Shown piece after piece: positions 37,979-45,756 of a stretch of DNA of 64,000 bases. The position numbers and the translations under genes were made by a program. Source of the stretch: Rhodoferax sp. (GTDB lineage Bacteria > Pseudomonadota > Gammaproteobacteria > Burkholderiales > Burkholderiaceae_C); NCBI GenBank assembly GCA_029866205.1, contig JARWZT010000014.1, positions 1 to 64,000 of the forward strand, read 5' to 3'. The number at the start of each line of letters is the position of its first letter. Position 1 is the stretch's first letter. Under the pieces are notes generated by a model. The model saw only the letters and a list, made by a program, of their open reading frames with translations. It was not told the DNA's origin and ran no database searches.

Positions 37979-38953
37979 ATGTCTGCTGCACCTTTCATCA
38001 CTTTTCCCTCCCACATGGCGCCGGTTGCCTGTGTGGACATTGGCGGCACCAAGGTGGCCGTCAGCGTGGCTGACGCCCAAGGCGTGCGCGGCAAGTTGGC
38101 CGAACCGACGGCCACGGTGGGCGACCGGGGCGCATTGGCGGCGCAAATCATTCGCATGGTGGCGCAAAGCTGCGCCAGTGCCGGCGTGGCCGTGGCCGAC
38201 TTGTCGGCGGTGGGTGTGGTGTCTTGCGGGCCATTTGTCATGGCCAACGGCCTGATTGAGTTGGCAGCGCCCAATATTTGCGGAGGCATTGCGGGCAAGG
38301 CGCGCGGCCTGCCCAACGACTGGCCTACTGCCTATCTGGAGGCGCCTCTGCGCGCCGCATTTGCCAATGTGCGGGTCGAAAACGATGGCGTGGGTGCGCT
38401 GGAGGCCGAACGCCGTTGGGGCGCCTTGCAGGGCATGGACCACTGTGCCTACGTGACCTGGAGCACCGGCATTGGCATGGGCGTGTGTGTGGACGGCCAC
38501 ATCTTGCGGGGTAAAAACGGCAACGCTGGCCACGCCGGTCACAGCTTTGTCAGCGACAACGCCGACGCCCTGTGCGGCTGCGGCAATGTGGGCGATGTGG
38601 AAGGCCTGATCGCCGGCAACGCGATTGCGCGGCGTTTTGCGCCGCAGGGCTATGCCGACGCGGCCGCGCTGCTGGCAGCGGCCCGCGCGGGCCAGCCCGA
38701 CGCGCTGGCGCTGGTGGACGAGCTGTGCCGCGTCATGGGCCGGGCGATTTACAACATGGTGGTTACGCTCGATTTGCAGCGCGTGAGCATGGGCGGCAGC
38801 GTGTTCTGGCACCACCGCGATTTTCTGTTGCCCAAGGTAGCGGCCCATGTGCAAGGCAAGCTGACCGCCCTCACCGATGGTTTGGACCTTGTGCCCGCGG
38901 GTCTGGGCAACGCGGTGGGCGACTACGCGGCGCTGGCCTTGGTGATGGCGTAG
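37979..38953 (+). CDS. ROK family sugar kinase (probable glucokinase)
   Basis: A 324-residue kinase with ATP loop DIGGTKVAVSVAD near residues 18-30, the sugar-binding ENDGVGALEAERRWG, and STGIGMGVCVDG. Its zinc-site-like block reads CGCGNVGDVEGLIAG, in which one Cys of the ROK CxCGxxGCxE motif is replaced by Asp. It starts at ATG 37979 after a weak AGG. The gene precedes a gts-type glucose/mannose ABC operon, so phosphorylation of the imported hexose is the most likely role. Confidence 0.85.
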   Translation: MSAAPFITFPSHMAPVACVDIGGTKVAVSVADAQGVRGKLAEPTATVGDRGALAAQIIRMVAQSCASAGVAVADLSAVGVVSCGPFVMANGLIELAAPNICGGIAGKARGLPNDWPTAYLEAPLRAAFANVRVENDGVGALEAERRWGALQGMDHCAYVTWSTGIGMGVCVDGHILRGKNGNAGHAGHSFVSDNADALCGCGNVGDVEGLIAGNAIARRFAPQGYADAAALLAAARAGQPDALALVDELCRVMGRAIYNMVVTLDLQRVSMGGSVFWHHRDFLLPKVAAHVQGKLTALTDGLDLVPAGLGNAVGDYAALALVMA

Positions 38954-39003
38954 GGCACGCAATAAACGCAGCAACCTAGGGAAAGTCCCAGTAGCCGATG
39001 GCG

Positions 39004-39031
39004 GATAATTAATTAAAAATTAATTAATCCG
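39004..39031. promoter_or_regulatory. AT-rich inverted repeat upstream of gtsA
   Basis: A near-perfect inverted repeat of 28 bases (GGAT, then AATTAATT, a short A-rich loop, AATTAATTAATCC) lies 77 bases upstream of the gtsA ATG in the only A+T-rich stretch nearby. It may be an operator or promoter UP region. A shorter TTAATTAATT also lies just upstream of gnd, which could point to a shared sugar regulator. Confidence 0.5.
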
Positions 39032-39108
39032 TACTGGCGTGGTGCCAGTGCGGAGCAAACCTCCTTGCGCAACTTGGATGCGCGGGTACCAACCGATCGG
39101 AACAATTT

Positions 39109-40359
39109 ATGTTGAAGCTTTCTCAATTGGCCACCGCAGTGGCTTTGGTGGTCGCAGGCGCGGCGGCAACGGCGGGTGAAGTCGAAGTGCTGCACTACTG
39201 GACTTCCGGTGGCGAGGCCAAGTCGGTCGCCGAACTCAAAAAAATCATGCAAGCCAAGGGTCACGCCTGGAAAGACTTTGCAGTCGCTGGCGGCGGCGGT
39301 GACAACGCAGCTACCGTGCTCAAAAGCCGCGTAGTCTCGGGCAACCCCCCAGCCGCAGCCCAGATCAAAGGACCTGCCATTCAAGAGTGGGCCTCTGAAG
39401 GCGTACTGGCCAATCTGGACGCTACTGCCAAAGCCGAAAAGTGGGACACCTTGCTGCCCGGCGTCGTGGCCAACGTCATGAAATACAAGGGCAACTACGT
39501 CGCTGCCCCCGTCAATGTGCACCGCGTCAACTGGATGTGGGCCAATTCCGCTGTGCTGAAAAAAGCCGGCGTGGCTGGCGCTCCCAAGAGCTGGGACGAG
39601 TTCTTTGTTGCTGCTGAAAAAGTCAAAAAAGCCGGCCTGATCGCCGTGGCCCACGGTGGCCAAAACTGGCAAGACTTCACCACCTTTGAGTCGGTGGTGT
39701 TGGGCGTCGGTGGTGCCAAGTTCTACAGCGACGCGCTGGTCAAGCTGGACCAAAAAGCGCTGACCAGCGACACCATGAAGAAGTCGCTCGAGACCTTCCG
39801 CAAGATCAAGGGCTACACCGACGCTGCTGCTCCCGGCCGCGACTGGAACCTTGCCACGGCTATGGTGATCCAAGAGAAAGCCGCTTTCCAGTTCATGGGT
39901 GACTGGGCCAAGGGCGAGTTCTCGGCCGCTGGCAAGGTGCCTGGCAAAGACTACATCTGCGCTGCCGCTCCTGGCACGGCCAACGCCTACACCTTCAACG
40001 TGGACTCGTTTGCGATGTTCAAGCTGAAAGACGCCGGTGCCCAAAAGGCCCAGGGCGACTTGGCAGCTTCCATCATGGGTACGGAGTTCCAAGAAGTGTT
40101 CAACCTGAACAAGGGCTCCATTCCTGTGCGTCTGAACATGGACATGGCCAAGTTTGACGACTGCGCCAAGCTGTCGGCCAAAGACTTCGTGTCCACCGCC
40201 AAGTCTGGCGGCCTGGTGCCCTCCGTGGCCCACGGCATGGCAATTGCGCCTGCTGCTGAAGGCGCGATCAAGGACGCTGTGAGCCAGTTCTGGAACGACG
40301 ACAAGATCTCGGTCGCCGACGGCGTGGCCAACATCGCCAAGGCTGCTGCCACCAAGTAA
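39109..40359 (+). CDS. gtsA: Sugar ABC transporter, periplasmic substrate-binding protein (GtsA-like)
   Basis: A 416-residue family 1 solute-binding protein. The signal peptide runs to about residue 22 (LVVAGAAATAGEV). The mature protein begins EVEVLHYWTSGGEAKSV, a hallmark of the GtsA/mannose-glucose type. NVHRVNWMWAN and WDEFFVAAEKVKKAG follow. It should deliver glucose or a related hexose to the GtsBC permease. It is the first gene of the transporter and is followed by two hairpins before gtsB, which would let it be expressed above the permease genes. Confidence 0.92.
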   Translation: MLKLSQLATAVALVVAGAAATAGEVEVLHYWTSGGEAKSVAELKKIMQAKGHAWKDFAVAGGGGDNAATVLKSRVVSGNPPAAAQIKGPAIQEWASEGVLANLDATAKAEKWDTLLPGVVANVMKYKGNYVAAPVNVHRVNWMWANSAVLKKAGVAGAPKSWDEFFVAAEKVKKAGLIAVAHGGQNWQDFTTFESVVLGVGGAKFYSDALVKLDQKALTSDTMKKSLETFRKIKGYTDAAAPGRDWNLATAMVIQEKAAFQFMGDWAKGEFSAAGKVPGKDYICAAAPGTANAYTFNVDSFAMFKLKDAGAQKAQGDLAASIMGTEFQEVFNLNKGSIPVRLNMDMAKFDDCAKLSAKDFVSTAKSGGLVPSVAHGMAIAPAAEGAIKDAVSQFWNDDKISVADGVANIAKAAATK

Positions 40360-40368
40360 GCCGCCTGA

Positions 40369-40438
40369 GTCGCTCAGCCCCGCTGAGCGACTGCTTTACC
40401 AGCCCGTCCGATTCTCCCGAAACGGACGGGTTTGTCTT
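40369..40438 (+). terminator. Tandem hairpins between gtsA and gtsB
   Basis: Two hairpins follow gtsA: GTCGCTCAG...CTGAGCGAC (40369-40391, five-base loop) and CCCGTCCG...CGGACGGG (40403-40430) followed by TTTGTCTT. The second has the form of an intrinsic terminator. Placed after a binding-protein gene, it probably attenuates the permease genes and protects the gtsA mRNA 3' end. Confidence 0.7.
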
Positions 40439-40493
40439 GTGCAGCCCTGACCCGCCGCGTGGCGACAGGGGCCTGCCCAACTCCAAGGCCCGC

Positions 40494-41372
40494 ATGAAAT
40501 CATTTGAAAACACCTTGCCCAAACTGGTCATCGCGCCGGGCTTTGTGCTGGGCTTTGCCTTTATTTACGGCTTTATGGTCTGGAACGGTATCTTGTCCGT
40601 CACAGCCTCGCGCATGCTGCCCAACTACGACGAATTTGTCGGGTTGGATCAATACGTCCGCTTGTGGGACATGGACCGCTGGTGGCTGGCGCTGCGTAAC
40701 TTGGGCGTCTTTAGCGTGCTCTATGTGGGCGGCTCGATGCTGTTGGGCATGGGTCTGGCGATTTTCTTGGACCAGAAAATCCGCTTTGAAGGCCTGCTGC
40801 GCACGATTTACCTCTACCCCATGGCGCTGTCGTTTATTGTGACGGGCACCGCCTGGAAATGGATTTTGAACCCCAGCCTCGGGCTGGAAAAGCTGATGCA
40901 CGACCTGGGTTGGGCCAGCTTCTCGTTTGACTGGCTGGTGCAAAGCGACACCGCCATTTACTGCGTGGTGATTGCCGGTATCTGGCAATCGGCTGGTTTT
41001 GCCATGGCGCTTTCGTTGGCGGGCTTGCGCGGCATTGACGACAGCATCATCAAGGCGGCGCAGATTGACGGTGCCAGCCTGCCGCGCATTTACTGGCGCA
41101 TCATCTTGCCGATTTTGCGGCCGGTGGTTTTTTCGACCGTGCTGGTGCTGTCGCACCTGTCCATCAAGAGCTTTGACCTGGTGATGGCGCTGACCGCCGG
41201 GGGGCCGGGTTATGCGTCTGACGTGCCAGCCACCTTTATGTACGTGATGAGCTTTACCCGCGGCCAGATTGGCCTGGGCGCGGCCAGCGCCACCATGATG
41301 CTGGCCACGGTCGCGGCCATTGTGGTGCCCTATTTGTACAGCGAGCTGCGCACCAAGCCGCACGCGCACTGA
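40494..41372 (+). CDS. gtsB: Sugar ABC transporter permease (GtsB-like)
   Basis: A 292-residue inner-membrane permease beginning at ATG 40494. It has six predicted hydrophobic segments, starting LVIAPGFVLGFAFIYGF. The cytoplasmic EAA loop DDSIIKAAQIDGASLPRIYWRIILP near residues 196-220 contacts the ATPase. With GtsC it forms the channel for the sugar delivered by GtsA. The frame extends upstream to 40437, but the first conserved residues follow the chosen ATG. Confidence 0.92.
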   Translation: MKSFENTLPKLVIAPGFVLGFAFIYGFMVWNGILSVTASRMLPNYDEFVGLDQYVRLWDMDRWWLALRNLGVFSVLYVGGSMLLGMGLAIFLDQKIRFEGLLRTIYLYPMALSFIVTGTAWKWILNPSLGLEKLMHDLGWASFSFDWLVQSDTAIYCVVIAGIWQSAGFAMALSLAGLRGIDDSIIKAAQIDGASLPRIYWRIILPILRPVVFSTVLVLSHLSIKSFDLVMALTAGGPGYASDVPATFMYVMSFTRGQIGLGAASATMMLATVAAIVVPYLYSELRTKPHAH

Positions 41373-41395
41373 CTTTCAAGTTTTAGGGTCTTGCC

Positions 41396-42250
41396 ATGAA
41401 TACCTCCCGCTTTTCTCGTGCGCTGATTTACGGCGTCTTGCTCATCGCCGCCTTTTTCTTTTTGGCGCCGCTGTACGTCATGCTGGCCACCTCGTTCAAG
41501 GACGCCGCGCAAATCCGCGCCGGCAACCTGCTGAGCCTGCCCACCTCGCTCAACCTGGACAGCTGGCGCCTGGCCTGGGACAGCGCCTGCACCGGCGTGG
41601 ACTGCCGGGGCCTCAAGCCCTATTTCGTCAACTCGGTGGTGATGGCCGTGCCCGCGGTGCTTATTTCTACCGCCTGGGGCGCCATCAACGGCTATGTGCT
41701 GAGCCTGTGGAAGTTCAAGGGCAGCGAGCTGCTCTTTGGCTTTATGTTGTTTGGCGTGTTCATGCCTTTTCAGGTGGTGCTGCTGCCCATGAGCCAGGTG
41801 CTGGGTTTTCTGGGGCTTTCCAGCTCGCTGTCGGGTCTGGTGCTGGTGCATTGCATTGCCGGACTGGCGGGTACCACGCTGTTTTTCCGCAACTACTACG
41901 CCGCCATTCCACGCGAGCTGGTGAACGCCGCGCGCATGGACGGCGCGGGCTTTTGGCGCATTTTCTGGCGCATCGTGTTGCCCATGTCCACGCCGATTCT
42001 GATGGTCACACTGATCTGGCAGTTCACCAATATCTGGAACGATTTTCTGTTTGGCGTGGCCTTTAGCGGCGCCGACAGCAAGCCCATCACCGTGGGCCTG
42101 AACAACATGGCCAACACGTCGAGCAGCGTGAAAAGCTACAACGTCGACATGGCAGCCGCCGTGATCGCCGGTTTGCCGACCATGCTCGTGTACGTGCTGG
42201 CGGGTCAGTATTTTGTCAAAGGCCTCACGGCCGGCGCAGTCAAAGGATAG
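41396..42250 (+). CDS. gtsC: Sugar ABC transporter permease (GtsC-like)
   Basis: A 284-residue inner-membrane permease of the MalG type. It starts with a hydrophobic segment LIYGVLLIAAFFFLAPLYVML and carries the EAA loop ELVNAARMDGAGFWRIFWRIVLP near 181-203. It pairs with GtsB. The gene follows gtsB by 23 bases and precedes the ATPase gene by 4 bases. Confidence 0.92.
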   Translation: MNTSRFSRALIYGVLLIAAFFFLAPLYVMLATSFKDAAQIRAGNLLSLPTSLNLDSWRLAWDSACTGVDCRGLKPYFVNSVVMAVPAVLISTAWGAINGYVLSLWKFKGSELLFGFMLFGVFMPFQVVLLPMSQVLGFLGLSSSLSGLVLVHCIAGLAGTTLFFRNYYAAIPRELVNAARMDGAGFWRIFWRIVLPMSTPILMVTLIWQFTNIWNDFLFGVAFSGADSKPITVGLNNMANTSSSVKSYNVDMAAAVIAGLPTMLVYVLAGQYFVKGLTAGAVKG

Positions 42251-42254
42251 AGAT

Positions 42255-43322
42255 ATGGCAGCCTCCCTCACCATTTCGGGCATTCGCAAAGCTTTCGGCA
42301 AGGGCCCCAGCACCGTTGAAGTGCTCAAACGCATCGACATTGACGTCGCGCCCGGCGAATTTTTGATTCTTGTCGGCCCCTCGGGCTGCGGCAAGTCCAC
42401 GCTGCTCAACATCATTGCCGGCCTGGAAGACCCCACCGAAGGCGAGCTGCGCATTGGCGGCAAAAACGTGGTGGGCGTGGCCCCCGCGCAGCGCGACATT
42501 GCCATGGTGTTTCAGAGCTACGCGCTGTACCCGACCATGAGCGTGGCCGACAACATCGGCTTTGCCCTGGAAATGCGCAAGGTGCCCAAAGAGCAGCGCC
42601 AAAAACGCATTGCCGAAGTGGCCGCCATGCTGCAAATCTCGCACCTGCTGGACCGCCGCCCGGCGCAGCTCTCAGGTGGCCAGCGCCAACGCGTGGCCAT
42701 GGGCCGTGCTTTGGCGCGTGACCCGCAGCTGTTTTTGTTTGACGAGCCGCTGTCCAACCTGGACGCCAAACTGCGCGTGGAAATGCGCGCCGAAATCAAG
42801 CGCCTGCACCAGGTCTCAGGCATCACCAGCGTGTACGTGACCCACGACCAGATCGAGGCCATGACGCTGGGCAGCCGCATCGCGGTCATGAAAGACGGCG
42901 TGCTGCAGCAAATCGGCACGCCCGACGAGATTTACCGCACACCGGCCAACACCTATGTGGCCAGCTTTATTGGCTCGCCCACCATGAACTTCATCCCCGG
43001 CCAGCTGCAGGGCACGGGCGAGGCATCGCGCTTTGTGTTTGCCGGTGGCACGCTGGAGCTGCCCGGCCCGGTGCAAGGCGACGTCAGCCTCGGCCAGCGC
43101 CCCGAGCACATCCACCTGAGCGACGACGCGCCCTGGCGCGGCCAGGTGAGTTTGGTCGAGCCCACGGGCGCCGACACCTATGTGGTGGTCAAAACCGAGG
43201 TGGGCGCCATCACCGTGCGCGCGCCCGCCAACACCAAGCTGCAAGTGGGGCAGACCATTGGCCTGACGGTGAGCAGCCGGCACAACAACTGGTTTCATTC
43301 AACCAGCGGCGTGCGCCTGTAA
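42255..43322 (+). CDS. ugpC: Sugar ABC transporter ATP-binding protein (UgpC/MalK/MsmK family)
   Basis: A 355-residue ATPase. Walker A GPSGCGKST is near residues 40-48, the signature LSGGQRQRVAMGRAL at about 137-151, and Walker B LFLFDEPLSNLDA. The C-terminal beta-rich domain (about 240-355) is that of MalK-type regulatory ATPases. It energises GtsBC import. The chosen ATG 42255 has AGGATAGAG upstream; the frame extends to 42213 only within gtsC. It ends the operon that begins at the sugar kinase. Confidence 0.93.
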   Translation: MAASLTISGIRKAFGKGPSTVEVLKRIDIDVAPGEFLILVGPSGCGKSTLLNIIAGLEDPTEGELRIGGKNVVGVAPAQRDIAMVFQSYALYPTMSVADNIGFALEMRKVPKEQRQKRIAEVAAMLQISHLLDRRPAQLSGGQRQRVAMGRALARDPQLFLFDEPLSNLDAKLRVEMRAEIKRLHQVSGITSVYVTHDQIEAMTLGSRIAVMKDGVLQQIGTPDEIYRTPANTYVASFIGSPTMNFIPGQLQGTGEASRFVFAGGTLELPGPVQGDVSLGQRPEHIHLSDDAPWRGQVSLVEPTGADTYVVVKTEVGAITVRAPANTKLQVGQTIGLTVSSRHNNWFHSTSGVRL

Positions 43323-43372
43323 GCGGTTGCGGGCCTGGGTTGCAGCTGCGTGCTGCGCGCGGGCTTATTTGC

Positions 43373-43466
43373 GCCGAGGGCAACGGGGTGGACGCTTGCG
43401 CGAATGTCCCCCGCCCTTCGGGCTCCTCCTTTATTTCGCTGCACCATCCACTCCATTGCCCTCGGC
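43373..43466. repeat. Widely spaced inverted repeat after the sugar operon
   Basis: GCCGAGGGCAA (43373-43383) and TTGCCCTCGGC (43456-43466) are perfect complements about 72 bases apart, with a smaller GCCCTTCGGGC hairpin and CTCCTCCTTTATTT between them. It may be a long folded transcript end or a small intergenic repeat element. Only one copy occurs in this window. Confidence 0.5.
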
Positions 43467-43522
43467 AACCGGTGGTTTTGGATTAGTGCGACCTTTTGCC
43501 TAGGTTTAACGATTTTCTTTTT

Positions 43523-43530
43523 GCTAAGAT
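43523..43530 (+). promoter_or_regulatory. Putative extended -10 promoter for the riboswitch transcript
   Basis: GCTAAGAT, preceded by T, gives a TGnTAAGAT extended -10 element about 40 bases upstream of the c-di-GMP aptamer, within an AT-rich stretch. No good -35 box is seen at 16-18 bases upstream. Transcription would start near 43537, just before a GGTTTC-TAAC-GAAACC hairpin (43539-43554). Confidence 0.45.
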
Positions 43531-43569
43531 GAACCGTTGGTTTCTAACGAAACCGATGGACAAGAAAAT

Positions 43570-43658
43570 TGAAGGGCAAACCCGGTGAAAACCGGCGACG
43601 CAAAGCCACCGAACTAAGGCGCTATCCACAGCGCAACGTCAGCGGGGCCGCCAGATTC
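43570..43658 (+). promoter_or_regulatory. Cyclic di-GMP-I riboswitch (GEMM-I) aptamer
   Basis: The sequence matches the class I c-di-GMP aptamer element by element. AGGGCAAACC is followed by a CCGGT-GAAA-ACCGG hairpin with a GAAA tetraloop (about 43581-43595). Then comes the invariant GACGCAAAGCC, an ACTAAGG tetraloop-receptor-like segment, a GCGCT/AGCGC second hairpin, and the closing AGCGGGGCCGCCAGAT. The identity to the known Vc2-type pattern at these positions is unambiguous by eye. Downstream there is no classical motility or adhesin gene but a 70-codon ORF and a DUF3644 gene, both on the plus strand. Confidence 0.9.
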
Positions 43659-43662
43659 GACG

Positions 43663-43679
43663 GACAAGATGGGCTTGTC
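43663..43679 (+). terminator. Possible riboswitch expression-platform hairpin
   Basis: GACAAG-ATGGG-CTTGTC forms a six-base-pair stem right after the aptamer, followed by the pyrimidine-rich TGCTCTTTCC. The T content is low for a strong terminator, so it could be a weak terminator or a switch hairpin whose pairing competes with the aptamer. Assignment is by position. Confidence 0.45.
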
Positions 43680-43719
43680 TGCTCTTTCCTGAAGTTGCTC
43701 GTGCAATGGGGAGGTCGAA

Positions 43720-43932
43720 ATGAGGCGAAGAAACATCCACGAAAAATTCAAACTTCTTTGTCAGCTGTTTGCATATGGCAGCGAGCGGCCCATTGCGGGT
43801 GGTCGCCGCCTTGACAGGGGCGGTGGTGATGCAGCGGTTGCAGACATCGGAAGGGTAAGTAGCCTAACTACTACCTGCCATGTGCCTGACGCTCGTCTGA
43901 CGACGAGAATAGCGTTGGGAGGTAATAACTAA
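43720..43932 (+). CDS. Small ORF (70 codons) under the c-di-GMP riboswitch
   Basis: A strong GGGGAGG lies seven bases before the ATG, and the TAA overlaps the ATG of the DUF3644 gene by one base (TAATG), so the two are placed for translational coupling. The peptide starts with basic residues (MRRRNIHEKFKLLCQLF) and is otherwise rich in Gly, Arg and Thr. It has no recognised domain, signal peptide or membrane helix. It could be a leader peptide, a partner of the DUF3644 protein or a gene remnant. A perfect CTCGTC-TGAC-GACGAG hairpin (43892-43907) precedes the ribosome site of the next gene and is inside this frame. Confidence 0.4.
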   Translation: MRRRNIHEKFKLLCQLFAYGSERPIAGGRRLDRGGGDAAVADIGRVSSLTTTCHVPDARLTTRIALGGNN

Positions 43933-44915
43933 TGAGACCACCGCTGCACCAACGATTTGTAGACAAAGCACAGGCCGCCATAACTGCGGCAGTTGAAATC
44001 TACAACAAGCCTGCCTTCTCCTACAGAGACGAGACTTTCTCCATACTGGCGCTCAATGCATGGGAACTCTTGGCAAAGGCTAAGCTTTTGAAGGATGCTG
44101 ACAACAATGTTCGAATCATTCGAGTCTACGAATCCCGCGAAACCAAGTCCGGCAAGAAGACCAAGAAGCAGTACTTGCGCGTAAACGCTGCGGGCAACGC
44201 CATGACAATTGGCTTCATCCGATCTATAGCGCGGCTGGTGGAAAGCGGCAGTATCCCGGCAGAAGTGGCGCTTAATCTTCGAGCGCTGGTCGACATACGC
44301 GACAACTCGGTCCACTACGTCACGCCAAGTGAAAAGCTTGCTCAGCTTGTGCAGGAAGTGGCTGCGGCATCTGTCACAAATTTCGTTTTGTTGGCTAAGC
44401 GATGGTTCGCACGCGACTTTTCCCGCATCTTAAATTTAGTGCTTCCGCTATCCTTTGTCGTAGCGCCTGCTGATGCAGCGGCCGTGATTGTTTCCGCTGA
44501 CGAAGGACGGCTGATACAACACTTGCGCACCCTTGGACGCGAGGCGACTGACTCAGACAGCGACTATTCTGTGGCTGTGAGGCTTCAAGTCAAGCTCGAA
44601 AAGAGCAATCTTGATAGTGCCTCGAAGATCTTCTACTCGAAGGACCCTGAAGCGGTGAAGGTCCATCTGACTGACGAGGATCAGTACAAGCGATACCCGT
44701 GGACCTACGATGATCTTTGTGGGCGCATGGCGAAGCGCTTCGTGGACTTCAAATCTAACAATCACTTCCACGGGCTGCGCAAGAAACTGGCTGCTGACGC
44801 CAGATTCGCAATAGTGCGTTACTTGGATATGGGGAAAAAAACTGGGCTCCGGAAGGTCTACTTCAATCCGAACATCCTGCCGGCCTTCGACGAGTACTAC
44901 ACGAAGAAGGTTTGA
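43932..44915 (+). CDS. DUF3644 domain-containing protein
   Basis: A 327-residue cytoplasmic protein. Residues about 1-190 contain the DUF3644 pattern: SYRDETFSILALNAWELLAKAKLLK, a NLRALVDIRDNSVHY block near 116-130 that resembles HEPN-type R-x-N-x-x-x-H helices, and a helical stretch after it. The C-terminal half has a DLCGRMAKRF helix typical of small DNA- or RNA-binding folds and ends with Lys-rich residues. The biological role of the family is not established. GGGAGG lies nine bases upstream of the ATG. The gene is downstream of a c-di-GMP riboswitch, which suggests second-messenger control, but this is inference. Confidence 0.8.
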   Translation: MRPPLHQRFVDKAQAAITAAVEIYNKPAFSYRDETFSILALNAWELLAKAKLLKDADNNVRIIRVYESRETKSGKKTKKQYLRVNAAGNAMTIGFIRSIARLVESGSIPAEVALNLRALVDIRDNSVHYVTPSEKLAQLVQEVAAASVTNFVLLAKRWFARDFSRILNLVLPLSFVVAPADAAAVIVSADEGRLIQHLRTLGREATDSDSDYSVAVRLQVKLEKSNLDSASKIFYSKDPEAVKVHLTDEDQYKRYPWTYDDLCGRMAKRFVDFKSNNHFHGLRKKLAADARFAIVRYLDMGKKTGLRKVYFNPNILPAFDEYYTKKV

Positions 44916-45249
44916 GAATTCAAGTTTCAGGTATTGTCGTGAGGCGACAGGGGACCTAGTATGAGTTAAAAGCCACTCGACATTGGCTCAATTCCAACCA
45001 AAGATAAGATCATGTAGTCAGCGGTCGCTTGCAGGGTCTGGCAGGACTGTCGGCAGTCAGCCCATCGCAGGCCCAAAGCTAGGTTCGGCCAATGACCGCT
45101 ATGGCCTCCAATAGTATCCCTCTGCCGAATGCCGCGCTTTGCGCAAGGCAGTGACGAGTTAGCAGTCCCCGCGTTTCCTCAAACGCCGGTAGATATAGTC
45201 AACATCGCCCCGAAAATAAATTCAGAGCTTCCATGAACGGACCCCCCAG
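44916..45249. other. Intergenic gap, no gene found
   Basis: A 334-base stretch between the DUF3644 and DUF6622 genes. There is no convincing ORF, tRNA or terminator. Composition is intermediate, and it contains a few imperfect direct repeats around CAGTC/GCAGTC that may be remnants of deleted genes. Its transcriptional content is unclear. Confidence 0.6.
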
Positions 45250-45744
45250 TTGATCACCCAAATAATCACCCACACCCCACCGTGGGTTTTCGGTCTGTTT
45301 TTTCTCTTAATCGCCTTTGGACTTCAACAAACGCGCAGCCGCAACGTCAATGCGGTGCTGGCCTATTTGCTGCCCTTGGGAATGATTGGCTTGTCGCTTT
45401 TTGGCATTAACGCAAGCTTTGGCATGGAGCCCGCCCCTGTGGCGTTGTGGGCGATAGGCTTGCTTGTCGTGACCGGTATACGGTTCAGGTACTTTCGGGA
45501 TGCGCGGGTCGCGTTCACCCGCGCAAGTCGGTCATTTTTTATCCCAGGTAGCTGGATTCCACTTTGTGTGATCGTGGCGATATTTATCACCAAGTATGCG
45601 TTTGCCATATTGCGCGCGCTTCATGCGGAGATGGTCGGCACCGACGCCTTCATTGCGGCGTTTAGCCTGGCGTACGGGTGCTACAGCGGGTATTTTTCGT
45701 CCAGAGCCGCCAACTTGGTCTACGCAGCCAAAGGCGCCGAATAG
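45250..45744 (+). CDS. DUF6622-type membrane protein
   Basis: A 164-residue integral membrane protein. Hydrophobic helices are at about 10-25, 36-50, 62-78 and 98-118 with a final one near 130-150. The N-terminus ITHTPPWVFGLFFLLIAFGLQQTRSR resembles the DUF6622 family. No start ATG precedes the conserved segment, so a TTG at 45250 is used. It is convergent with a histidine kinase gene 13 bases away. Function unknown. Confidence 0.75.
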   Translation: MITQIITHTPPWVFGLFFLLIAFGLQQTRSRNVNAVLAYLLPLGMIGLSLFGINASFGMEPAPVALWAIGLLVVTGIRFRYFRDARVAFTRASRSFFIPGSWIPLCVIVAIFITKYAFAILRALHAEMVGTDAFIAAFSLAYGCYSGYFSSRAANLVYAAKGAE

Positions 45745-45756
45745 GGACGCAGCCCC

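Noticed and set aside
43373..43466. Long inverted repeat as a mobile element end
   Set aside because: No transposase or target-site duplication nearby and only one copy in the window.
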